From: Ailanthus altissimus
Taxonomy: Eukaryota; Streptophyta; Magnoliopsida; Sapindales; Simaroubaceae
Direction of reading: 5' to 3'
NCBI GenBank assembly: GCA_946807835.1
Contig: OX327690.1
Location: 8,280,501-8,344,500, forward strand
Length of the DNA: 64,000 nucleotides
Position 1 is the first letter of the stretch, and each line of letters begins with the position of its first letter. Below are positions 1 to 10,831 of this stretch, piece by piece. A program made the position numbers and the translations under genes. The notes under the pieces are model-generated. The model did no database searches, was not told where the DNA came from, and worked only from the letters and a program-made list of their open reading frames with translations.

Positions 1-745
1 CAGGTGTGGTCTCTTTGGGCATTTGTGGTCTGCGAAGGTTGGTTTAAACTCATCTTTAAGTTGTGCTTAGCCTCTTTTCATATTAACAAGCTAAAGAGAT
101 AAGCCTTAAACTAAGCTCGACCTTGGGCCTTTATAGATCGGCCCCAGAACTCAAGGAACAACAAAACAATTATACAAAATTCTCTAAATTTAGTTAAAAT
201 GTCTAAAATAAAAGAGTCAGAGTAGTTTATTAAAAGATAACAGTAGGTTATTAATCCTTTAAAATATACATTGAATGAAGTTTTAAGAAAAAAATTTATA
301 TTATTATAAATATTTAAGGTAGAATATATTATAACGAACATAGATAAAAGAAAATATAACATTATTCTTGATAGTCATTTAACACACCTATTAAAAATAT
401 AATTATTCAACATTATTTGATTTTGACTACGTGTTAAATATATATTTTCACTTCTTTTTCTTGGATATGTAATTCTCATAACATCAGTCAAGTTTAACAA
501 ATTAAAGATATTATATTAGAAAAGTAATATAATTATAAAAAAAAAGAGTTAAACCTTATATACACTTTCTTGTTTGGCTTAACAAATTTTTTGTTTTTGT
601 TTTTTTTTCTTCTTTCATGTTTTTCATTCTATTCTAAACATAATAAAATCAAAACATAATTGATAACTTGCAAAACTTATACACAATTCTTTTAATAAAT
701 AATATGCAATGTGTGGTTCTAGTGAGGATACTATTGGAGAGTTAT
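1..745. other. AT-rich DNA without a recognised gene
   Basis: Low-complexity AT-rich sequence. The 83-codon open frame on the minus strand is hydrophobic and composition-driven, with no family resemblance. At 718-740 the minus strand loosely resembles a degenerate copia primer-binding site next to the LTR-like segment that follows. Confidence 0.5.
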
Positions 746-2435
746 TGTTATGACATTTATAATGCGGTGGAATAAAAATTAAAAATTCTTTAATTTTTTT
801 TTTATCACATAAAAATAAATTTTATCTTAGGATTTTATGAATATATGCATTTGATGTTAAAATAAATAAAAATTAATAGGAACATACCTTGAGTATATGC
901 TGAGTTTTCTTCCACCAAAAGATTCTAAACCAAGCCTCTTGTTCTACAATGAGAGGAAGAGTGGGCTTCCAATTTTTTATTCTCTAAAGAAAAATACATA
1001 TCTTGCGTTTTTTTTTTCACGTATGTGTGTTGTGTCCTATTTAGACTAATCTTCTCATTTTAAAATAATAATTTAATTAATAACATTTATTAATTAAACT
1101 ATTATCTCTTAAAATGAGACATAATTTATGTAAATCACATAGAGTCTCACTCTTTGTGGTTAATGTATAATACCTAATAGTTGAACATTATTAGTCTTTT
1201 AATAAAAGAAAAACACTAAAATTAAAAATAAAATCTTTTTGATAATTTTAAAAATTATCCTTAAGATTTTATTTATTTAATTTCTTAAGTTAAATATTTA
1301 ATTATATTTGGATAAGATATTATTTATATTAATTAATTTTATCCAAATATAAAATATACATATTTGAAAATTATTTTTTAGACACAAACAATTTGTGTAA
1401 TAACACAATCTATTTTTTTTTTAATTGTTCACTGTAATAACAAAAGAGGTAATATTGGGGACCTATGGACCTACAATTTCAAGCTCTAATAAATTTTAAA
1501 TAATTAATTAAACTCTTTAATTAATTAATTCAATTTATTAATTCCATGGCTATTCCACTAAAAACCTATAATTGCACTCTCGAAATTGTAGATATAATTT
1601 ACTAAGAAAATTTAGAATAGTCCATTGATTTAGTCACTACATGCAATTCAACCCTCCATAGATGATTCATAATTTGAGCTAAGTTAATTACTGTTTTACC
1701 CCTATAATTATTTATTTATCATTAAGTACTATTAATTTATCTGTGAACAGTTAATTTGTAACATTATTACAAATTGAGCGCTTTAACCGTTTAGTTCTAC
1801 AATTAACCCTTAAGAGAACATTCTTTCTAATTTTCATTAGGAATGAATAGATTTCATATTTGTAAATCATATTCCTAACTATTTTATCTCACTATACCAC
1901 CAAAATTCAAAATTTTAGCATGTTCTTTAAACAAACCGTAACGAGTATTTCAAATAATATAATGATACAAACAGGAGTTTATGATCACTTAGGATTAAGG
2001 TTGATCTACATATGATCATCAGTTGACGTTATTTAAATTCTTAATTAACAACGGTATTTTACATAAGAATTCAAACTGCGTCTAGTAAGTTCTATATAAT
2101 CATACTATATATAGTACCTCCACCATAATGTCACTACATTAGTGATTCATATAAAATCACTACATTTTAAATGTCTGTAGACTACAATAGTAATATTTAA
2201 TTAAAGATCCTAAACTTTAATTAATTTATTAAGAACTTTTCTGTTTATTATCCATAACTTTAATCATCTTGTATATAACAATTATTTACTAAAGTTATGG
2301 TTACATAAATAAACAAGGGATTTTTTTTTATATTTATGTCATAAAATTACAAACATTTTTTAAATATAAAATTGCAACTTTATTAATTTCATAAAAACAG
2401 TACAAATGCATGCTCTTAGGGCACTATCCCTAATA
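746..2435 (-). repeat. probable long copia LTR, solo or truncated
   Basis: Read on the minus strand, the segment begins TATTAGGGATAGTGCCC (a TG terminus changed to TA) and ends at TGTCATAACA. It is followed within about 10 bases by a sequence resembling a decayed tRNA-Met primer-binding site. It is non-coding, AT-rich and about 1.7 kb, which suits a long copia LTR. No matching second LTR or target duplication is visible in the window, so it may be a solo LTR or the 5' LTR of an element lying to the left. Both boundaries are tentative. Confidence 0.4.
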
Positions 2436-2684
2436 GATACCACTAAATTTTGCAACAAAATCTTAAACCAAAACCAAAACTAAAAGAGTTGCTAACTCTA
2501 TTGATCTTTATGGTGATCTTTCCTAACATTTTCATGGTCAGTCATATTCCCAATACTGTGGGGGACCAAATCATCCTTTTTTTTTATTTATAAAAAAGTT
2601 ATTAAAATCAAATCTAGTTAGTTTAATGACTAATTATTATTTATTCACTTAAACTAATTCTAATGTAAAGTATTAAGGTGGGTT
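2436..2684. other. short AT-rich spacer
   Basis: A non-coding stretch between two LTR-like segments; nothing recognised. Confidence 0.4.
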
Positions 2685-3100
2685 TTTCAAAATATTTGAA
2701 ATAGATCAAAACTAATACCTAGACTCCAAAGATACTAGCCCACTAGACCACCCAACAAATGAAGATAAGGAGCAACACTTTAGCTAGTATTGCAACAACA
2801 ATTATAGTTGTAAAGAATAGCCTCAAAAGTACTAATTTATTGTGTTGGCATGATCTTAGAGATGAGAATGTAATTAAGATTGATCAAATGGCTTGGAATT
2901 TAGATAATACAAGGATAAAGACTTTATTTAAGGAACACGTTTATAACTTTACTTGAGGAATACTCTAGCAATTCTTGTGTATAGATATTTACATCTCTTT
3001 ATAGAACAATAGTGGTCAATTTCATTTCATTGTTACATTGAATAAAAATACAAAGAATTTCATTAAATCATTCAGGTAGTTTTATACAAATTACAATATT
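2685..3100 (+). repeat. 5' LTR of decayed copia element
   Basis: About 230 bp here match 9452-9680 with many substitutions, including the shared stretch around CAACAAATGAAGATAA. The 3' boundary is inferred from the degenerate primer-binding site that follows. The 65-codon frame inside it is LTR sequence, not a gene. Confidence 0.65.
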
Positions 3101-3106
3101 CAACTT

Positions 3107-3125
3107 AATCAGAGCTACTTATGAT
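3107..3125 (+). other. degenerate primer-binding site
   Basis: AATCAGAGCTACTTATG matches the usual copia TGGTATCAGAGC initiator-tRNA-Met site over its ATCAGAGC core. It lies just downstream of the 5' LTR and ahead of gag. Confidence 0.5.
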
Positions 3126-3462
3126 GGCTTAAAGCTTAACAACTCAAAACACACCACCAAATAATAGCATTGCCCAACAAAGCACATATTTGTGAGTTTG
3201 TGTTCTTAGAAACCATTAAGCCAACCAATACAAATTACTTGTGAAAATCCAAAGTTCCTCTTAGTGTGAGAGCTAAAGGATTGATTGGCTTTATAGATTA
3301 GAGTAAACCATGTCCATAATAAATGAATATTAGTATGGATGATGGCAATAATATCATCTCCACTAAAAATCTAAATATATCGTCTCATTAAGGAAAGAAC
3401 AAAATCTAATAAGCTGCTTGTTGTCTTCCTTATCTGAACATATGTTAGAGACAGTTATTTTT

Positions 3463-4758
3463 AAGCTCACACCAACTCATTCAAGGCAATATTCATACAT
3501 TTGAAGAACCTGATTCAAACAATTAAGAAAGAGCAAATGACAATTACTCAATACTATGTAAAAATGAAGGGCTTGGCTAAAGCTCTCAGATGTGTAAGAT
3601 GTGTTATGACAAATAATGAGTTGGTGAACTATATACTTGGAGGCATATGAAATTCCTATGACTCCATCTATGTCAATGTCACTTCAAGAGTTGACAAGCT
3701 CTACCTAGAGAATGTTTATGCAATGTTTCTCAACCAAGAAAATAAGTTTGAGTAGAACTCCACCAAAGAATTCTATGAAGCTTCAGTAAATTTCAATACC
3801 AACTTCACACAAGCCAACTAGAACTAGAAGAAAAATTGGAAGGAAAAGGGCAAATGAGCCAATAACTTTTATAGAGGAAACTAATAAAGTAGGTATCTTT
3901 ATTGTAACAATGAAAGAAAATATACCAACGGTGGCAACAACCAAAATAACTTCAACACATGCTACTTTCAAACCAAAGGAAACATAAATTCTGTAAATGT
4001 CCAAGGCAAAGAAAAAGGTCAAGGAATTAGAAACAAGGATTTAAACACCATTTGTCAAAATTGCTACAAACCTAAGCACAGTGCTTCTAAATATTGGCAC
4101 AATTTTAAGAATGACATTATCTTAAGGGTGAATGTAAACTATCAACTGAGGAGAACCTATATGGCAATAGCTAACAATGAAGATAACCAACAATAGGCAA
4201 CCAATCATATCACCAATAACTTGAACAACCTAAACCTCGACAATGAATTCAAGGGGAATTGGAAGCTCACAATAGGTAATGGTAAAACTTACTCATTACA
4301 CACATTTGACACGCTTGTCGTTTTGCAAAATACAATTCATATATCAAGTAAACGCACTTGAATGATATCTTACTTGTACCTGATGTTACTAAAATCTCAT
4401 TAGCATATCTAAACTGATCAAAAGACAATTACATTTCTGTTGAATTTAATGAAGCTTGGTGTGTTGTAAAGGATAAGAAATAAGGGAGTGTGGTGTTTTT
4501 AGGAGTAACTAAGAAAGGGTTATATCAATTGAAATGCATAAAAAAGTCCTTAAATCAATCACTTTTAATTCTAAATCAAGAGTAATTAGCAAACGTTGCT
4601 ACTTTTCCTATCAATTTAAAGTCTATGTTTTCAATCTATTATTATGTCTTTGATAAGAGGCAGTCCTAGATTCTAGAGTCAATCAGTTTCATACAAAACA
4701 ACTCTTTAAGAGTTAACGGTGAATTAGAAACTTTGCATAGGAAACTCAGGCATCTAAA
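3463..4758 (+). pseudogene. gag: copia gag and protease remnant
   Basis: Translation in shifting frames gives a recognisable copia Gag core: ITQYYVKMKGLAKALR, then NNELVNYILGG, then TSRVDKLYLENVYAMFL. A Gly/Asn-rich linker follows, then a damaged zinc knuckle CQNCYKPKHSASKYW (CX2CX4HX4 with the last Cys replaced by Trp). Downstream, LTIGNGKTYSL marks the protease region, and LETLHRKLRHLN marks the start of the GAG-pre-integrase domain. Many stops (for example near 3652, 3755 and 3820) and frameshifts make it non-functional. The frame ends where the solo LTR has inserted. Confidence 0.75.
4754..4758. repeat. target site duplication, left copy (CTAAA)
   Basis: CTAAA directly abuts the LTR start at 4759 and recurs at 7126-7130 after the LTR end. 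Confidence 0.9.
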
Positions 4759-7125
4759 TGTTGAAACTAGTGCTTACGTGCCATTCTAATATTGTATGAA
4801 TATTAATTGTTAATATTTATACAATAAACATTTCAAATAAAAATTGTTAATATCATATTTATATGGTATAATGTTTGTAACATTACAGACACTATATGAT
4901 CTGAAAGAGTTCAGATCTAGTCTAAAGGAGTTTAGACCAGAACTAATAATTAATAAAGCTGAGAGTTATAAATACTAAGAGTTAGCAGGTTATAAGAGTT
5001 AGTAGGTTATAAGAGTTAGCGAGGTCTAAAGAGTTAGAACCTTATCTATAATGGGACAAAGACCTGAGAGTATACTTGTAATGACATAGTTATAAAGAGT
5101 TGCAATAGATGCTAAGAAATGTCATTATGTAAGTATGTCTCAAACACAATGTTTCTGATCTATGATCACTAATGCAGGTCTATCAGTGAATTCACATAAT
5201 ATAGATTAGTGTATGTTTAAATCTGACTGGTTCGAATGGTTATTTCTAGCTGATCATGAGCTTAGAGCTTGTATAGGCATGCGGGTATCCAGTTAGGACT
5301 GGATACTGAACAAACTCACGAGGATCCTAATAGATATCCTATGAAGCCGTCAAAGGAAGGTCATCTCGAGTTGAGTAGTATTCGTGATCCTTTGACCTGA
5401 GCGCCATTGTGGTCTTGTGAGTGATCCATCATGCTTTGGTTCTACATATGTCAGAGACCTTTCATGGTCTGACTGCTATGTGCCGCTGGGTATGGTCCGA
5501 TGCTTATGGAGTCCAGTGTACGCAGATACGGGATCCGTCAGCTTACATAGGTAAGTTGTATATCCTATACTCCGAGATTGTATTTCATGAAGTCTTGTGG
5601 CCATAAACATAAACCTGGAAAAAGAGTTTTCCACAAGGTTAAACAATATAGCAAAAGTGTTTGCGTATATTGTTTATCGAGATACAAATCTGAAGATAAG
5701 TTTTGGAATGTGCTTATGGGGATTTGATGGTGTTGATCTACATCCCCGCACATCTAGGGTATAAATGATGGAAAGATTATACGTATACATTGTGACCTCA
5801 ACTTGTATGGTCTAACACGCTGATTTGTAATATTTGTAACGTGTGCGTGGGGCATCGATTACGGATTCATGGAATAGTTTTATTTGACAAATCGGGTGTA
5901 GACCTAGAGAGTTCCAATATAAAATGTACTCTTTGAGCACTTGTGCAGTTTACCGTATTGAATGCTTCAATATAGTATAATTCAGTAAATTACTAAGGTT
6001 AAGTTAACTAAAGTATATAGTTAAATGGTAGGACCCATTTTAGGTTAACTTGGTAACCTAGTAAGGATATAAATGTAATTTCACTTTATGATTATTTAAT
6101 TGTTAAATAATTAAAATAAATATTTATTTATTTAATTGTTAAATAAATGATTTAACTTAACTATTGTTAAAGGTTAACCATATAGTTAAGTTAAGTTAAC
6201 TTTACTTAATGGTTAAGTAAAGGTTAACTTAACCATAGTTAAGTTAGTTAACTATGGTTAAAATATTTAAATATTTATTAACTTAAGGGTTAAGTTAAAC
6301 TAACCTAACTAAGGTTAAATATTAACTAAGGTTAGGTTAAGTTAAATTAAATATAAATGAAATTCAAATTAGTTTGAAATTTATGCATTAGTATATAAAG
6401 TGAAATGAAATTCAAAATTCATAAGTTTTTAGATTTTGCATTTTTGGTGGCCATTTCAATTTGAAAAATTGGAATTCTTTGTTTTGTGTTTTAAGTGTTA
6501 GAACAACAAAACAAATATATAAATGGTTACTAAATGTAATAACTAAAATAGATTTGTTTTAATTGTTCAAGAGTTGAACAAAAGATAAAATAAATTAATT
6601 TAATTTGATTAAAATAAATGATAAGTGTTTTTGGTTGGCTAGAAAATTAAGAGACAAATGAAGAACGAAAATTAAAATGTTTCAAGAGTTGAAAACATTT
6701 TGTATTCATCATCTTCTCCAATTAATTTAGCCATTAAAACATGAATTAAAATTTATTTTTATTCAAGTGTTGAATAAAAAGAAAAATAAATTTAACTAAG
6801 TTAAAGAGTTTAACTTTGAATCAAGTTTAAGAGTTAAACTAAATGCTGGATTAACATACTGCTATTTTAGACAATCAAACCCACCCTTGTTGATTGTTAG
6901 GATTGATTAAAGTTTCATTTCATGGTGGACTTCAAGCAAATTAATCCAAAGGCTTCATAGGTTAAATTTCTCAATCTTGTTTTTCATTTGATAAATATGT
7001 ATTACATGTGTTCATTGTATTAATTTTAATCTTCCATTGTGCATATATATGTATGAGATATGTATATTTTTTGTATGATGAACACATCCCACATGTAAGC
7101 ACCCTAGAATAATCAACACCGAACA
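4759..7125 (+). mobile_element. solo LTR of a long-LTR copia family
   Basis: It begins TGTTGAAACTAGTGCTTACG and ends TCAACACCGAACA. It is flanked by a perfect 5-bp target duplication CTAAA (4754-4758 and 7126-7130). It is the reverse-complement relative of the three LTRs at 24166-26514, 30901-33242 and 37629-39763. It contains no internal region, so it arose by LTR-LTR recombination after insertion into the older copia element. A TATA box lies at 6392-6398. The open frames at 5421-5606 and 5565-5753 lie inside it and are not genes. Confidence 0.93.
5995..6398 (+). promoter_or_regulatory. LTR promoter: GGTTAA cluster upstream of TATA box
   Basis: A core TATATAA at 6392-6398 is preceded over about 350 bp by at least nine plus-strand GGTTAA motifs and further TTAACC copies, several of them arranged as inverted pairs. 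GGTTAA is the core of plant GT-1/GT-box elements bound by trihelix factors. The same arrangement is kept in the three related LTRs on the other strand. The regulatory role is inferred. Confidence 0.5.
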
Positions 7126-7130
7126 CTAAA

Positions 7131-7815
7131 TGCCCTATAATGAGAACATTTAGATGCGAATGTTACCCTTTTTAGACCCTATAATAAGAACAAGTTCAAT
7201 TCCATGCATCAAAATATATGTTCATAAGATACAGTCTTAAGCACAAAAGCTATGTATGTTAGAACCCTTCAGGAAGAATATTTATTGCAATTCATGTCTC
7301 ATTTATTGAATAATTCTTCCCTTTTCAATCATATTAAAGTTTCAAAATAAATGATTAAGAGACAGTCGTTGAGTTCAAAAATTTAACTTGATAATTTATC
7401 TATCTTGAAAAACCAAGTGAGTCAACCATTGTTAGCCCATGCCTAGTTGAAAAGAACTTAACACAAGCTCTGTACCAATAGTTAAAGCTTGAAAACATCT
7501 TTGAACCTTCATAGCACCAAGAATTAAATGAAAATCTTCATTGACAATGTGAGAGAGCTTAAAATATCGACGTATGAAATAATGAATGTTTAGACACATA
7601 AAATCAACCAACCGGATAGTAAAATGACCCAATCGGATCACAAAACCAGAACCTTCAGTCTACTTATCCCATGCTCACAAGAGCAAAGACAAGAATATTT
7701 TAAACCAAAATGTATGTAAGCTCAAGTTAAAAAATTAGTCCATCTTAAAATTAGTTAAGTGTGCACTTTAAGATCTAAAGTAGAAAAATGCAATGCTAGA
7801 AGAATACAATGCTTT
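7131..7815 (+). other. unrecognised interior of the copia relic
   Basis: This stretch should hold GAG-pre-integrase and integrase, but I recognise no motif. It is probably deleted and heavily mutated element DNA. Short open frames on the minus strand here are shadows. Confidence 0.4.
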
Positions 7816-9450
7816 CATAAAAACCAAATATGAACCTTAGTTCCCTACTTACCTAAAATTAGGATTATAGGAAATAAATGGATATATAAAGTGAAACAAC
7901 TGTAAAATGGAATAGTAAAAAGGTATAAATCCAGACTTGTAGCTAAAGGCTTTTATCAAAACACCAGGATTAGACTTCAATGAAACCTTTAGCCTTATTG
8001 TGAAACCATGCACAATTAGGATTGTCTTGACTTTAATCCTCATAAATAAGTGGAAGCTGCGACAAATTGACATAAACAATGCATTTGTCAATGGTGACAA
8101 ATAAAGGAAGTGTATATTAGTCAGCCTCAAGGCTTTGAAGATGCAGAAAGACTAAAATTCATTTGCAAACTAAAGAAAGCCCAGGATTATACTTCAATGA
8201 AACCTTCATCCCCATTATAAAACCATGCACAATTAGGACTGTCTTGACTTTAGTCCTTATAAATGACTGGAAGCTGCAACAAATTAACATAAACAAAGCA
8301 TTCCTTAATGGTGATCAACTTGAAGGCCTTGAAGATGCAGAAAGACCAAAATTTATTTACAAACTAAAGGAAGCCTTTTATGGTCTAAAACATGCTCTAA
8401 GAGCCTAGTTTGACAAACTAAAGAACTCATTGATATCTTGGGGTTTCAAGGAAATAAAATCAAACACTTCACTATTTATCAGAAGAAACCAAAAAAGATA
8501 TCACACTATTACTAATATATATGGATGAAATAACAATGACTAGATGAAATAAGAAAATGATGGAAGCAATGATACAAAATATAAACTCTTGCTTTGCATT
8601 TAAGGACCTTGGTAAGCTGAATTTCTTCCTTGGAATAGAAGTAGGTCGATAGGGATTCAATTTTCTCATCATAAACAAAGTAGATATATGATCTTTTAAA
8701 TAGAACTAGTATGTCAACATGCAAGGGAAGCATCACACATCTTAGCACAAGTACCAAGCTAACAAAACAAGATGGAAAAATATTTAGTAATCCAACTCTG
8801 TACAAAAGTGTCATTGGAAAACTTTAACATGCAACCTTAATAAGACATGAATTGACCTTTGTTGTCAACAAGCTAGGTCAATTCATGATTAATCCTTTTT
8901 AGTTCCATTGGACAGCTTGCAAAGAGGTTTTACAATATCTTAGAGAAAGTCAAATTATGGATTAGAACTCAACAAACCTAAAGCTTAAAATTAACAATAT
9001 TCACAAATACTTATTAGGATATATATGACAGGAGATTTTTTAGTGTATACCTTGTATTTAATGGAAAAAAAAAAACTAGTGTCTTTGAGCTCAAAAAGTA
9101 GTAAGTTGTAAGATCAGGTGTTAAATTCAAATACATGGCATTAGCATACACAAGTACAAAAACCACATAGATAGTGTCCCTCATACAAGAATTAGAGTTT
9201 ACACTAAAAAACCACTAGTTATATGGACAAATAAAACAAGTGCAATCTCTCTAGCTTTAAATTAAGTATATTATATAAGAGCTAAACATATAAATATTCC
9301 ATTTTATCAGAGACAAAGTAAGCAATAGAATTGGAAATCAAATTTGTTCCCAACTTGTTGACATCTTAATCAAATCTCTAAGCTTTAACAGATTCAGTTA
9401 TCTAAGTACCAAACTTAATGTTCAACCAAGAACATTAATCTTAAGATACT
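7816..9450 (+). pseudogene. pol: copia reverse transcriptase and RNase H remnant
   Basis: Reverse transcriptase traces appear in order: NKWIYKV, RYKSRLVAKGF, QINGFVNGD-like and ISQPQGFEDAER. A roughly 210-bp segment is duplicated in tandem (about 7961-8180 and 8181-8376), so the motif from GLDFNETF to the YKLKEAFYGLKHALRA region occurs twice in diverged form. The catalytic box is LLLIYMDEI (YMDE instead of YVDD), followed by FKDLGKLNFFLGIEV. RNase H traces continue to about 9440. Numerous stops and frameshifts show it is inactive. Confidence 0.7.
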
Positions 9451-9451
9451 A

Positions 9452-9680
9452 TGTCAAAATATTTGAAATAGATCAAAACCAAGACTTTTACTTCAAAGAT
9501 GCTAGCCTACCAAGCCTAACAAATGAAGATAAAAAGTAGCACTTTAACTAGTACTGGAGTAGTAACTCTAACTATAAAGAACAACCTTAAAGTATTGTGT
9601 TGGCATAATCTCAAAGATGAAAGTACAATCAAGATTGATCGTACAAGGATAAAGATTTAATTCAAGGAATATGTCTCCTA
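9452..9680 (+). repeat. 3' LTR (truncated) of decayed copia element
   Basis: It starts TGTCAAAATATTTGAAATAG and is homologous to 2685-2945. Similarity fades after about 9680, so the right part of this LTR has been lost. Confidence 0.6.
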
Positions 9681-10324
9681 TATAGGTAGATGGATGGTTG
9701 AAAAAGAAGCAAACCAATCGGATGGTTGAAAGATAAAATTTGGAGAAAAACTATTATTTTTCTCTAAATTCTGCTTATAAAAAATAGTTTTACTTATTTA
9801 TTCAAATATGACCTAAAACACACACTTTTATAAAAATCCTTCACCTATTGTTTTTAATTTTTTTTTAATTTCTAATATGAAAAACTAACTTGAGTGATGG
9901 ACCACCCTCTTATCACCAAAGTGTTTTCAATTGGCTTTTCACAAAAAAAAAAGAATAAATAATTAAAAAAAACAAAGAAAAAGAAGCCATAAAGTTAATT
10001 ATGTCAATTTAGAGTATATTTTTCTGTACCTTCATAACCCATCCCTAATTTTTCATTTCTAATTGAGTATTGTCATTAGTTTTAAACCAACATATGTTAA
10101 AAATATTTGAGTGCTCTGAATATATTATATGAATTTTATTTTATGTATATATAACAAAAATGTAATAAAATAAAACAAAAAAAAAAGCATGATATTTCCT
10201 AAAATTTGTTTTTCTATTTTAGTCATTTTCCCTATTGCATCTTGGAATGCTAATTTAGGATTCTCAAAATTTACATATTTATATAGCATTAAATTAGATG
10301 GATAGTGTACTTTATATTATCTTT
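9681..10324. other. AT-rich spacer
   Basis: Poly-A and poly-T rich DNA; no coding or repeat signature recognised. Confidence 0.5.
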
Positions 10325-10818
10325 TGTTAGATATAATCATAAATTGGATTCGTATCCATATGAATATAACTCAAGATCTATCATGTCAAATTATCAGGAT
10401 AGGATGTTGAGAAAAATACACCTGGGGAATCCATGGTGATTAGTACTTGAAGATTAGCAGCCTTGAATAAGAACTATGAGTATAATGACCTTCCATAGTC
10501 AAATCTATATAAGCTCAATGAATTTCTCTCTCAATAATGAAAAAAGAGGAGAAAAGCTTTACATGAATTAATTTGACTTAAGGACCACAACTCTAAAAGA
10601 GATCTTTATATAATAAGTTAAATTATGACCTTCATCACTCATAATACAACTAATATTGGGTTTTTACACATAACAAGCCCATATTAAATTAGATGTCTCT
10701 AAAGCCCAATAAGATATAGCTCAAATAGCTTACTTAAGTTGGCCTTATTTAAAATAGCCTATAACGTATAATTATTCTTACAATGTTAGCACACATTAAA
10801 AAATAATAAAACCTAACA
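10325..10818 (-). repeat. 3' LTR of a minus-strand copia element
   Basis: This 494-bp segment starts TGTTAGATATAATC and ends AAACCTAACA (a TG...CA pair on either strand). On the minus strand it is preceded by a polypurine tract and by copia RNase H. A minus-strand TATA box (TATATAAAG) lies at about 10605-10613. It is closely related over its whole length to the split solo LTR at 24003-24165 plus 39764-40103. Confidence 0.85.
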
Positions 10819-10831
10819 ATCTCCCACTTGG
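10819..10831 (-). other. polypurine tract
   Basis: On the minus strand CCAAGTGGGAGAT lies directly before the LTR start. This is the typical copia polypurine tract that primes plus-strand DNA synthesis. Confidence 0.8.

Larger units (their letters stand above)
2685..9680 (+). mobile_element. decayed Ty1/copia retrotransposon
   Basis: Two diverged direct repeats that share AAAATATTTGAAATAGATC and following sequence flank copia gag, reverse transcriptase and RNase H remnants, all in plus orientation. The frame is broken by many stops and indels, so the element is dead and old. A 2.37-kb solo LTR of an unrelated copia family (4759-7125) has inserted just after the protease/GAG-pre-integrase region. 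Most of the integrase appears to be missing downstream of that insertion. The gag resembles Ale/Retrofit-type copia, but the lineage call is tentative. Confidence 0.8.

Noticed and set aside
5421..5753. Overlapping open frames on both strands
   Set aside because: They lie inside the solo LTR and recur only in related LTRs; codon pattern and lack of family features argue against genes.
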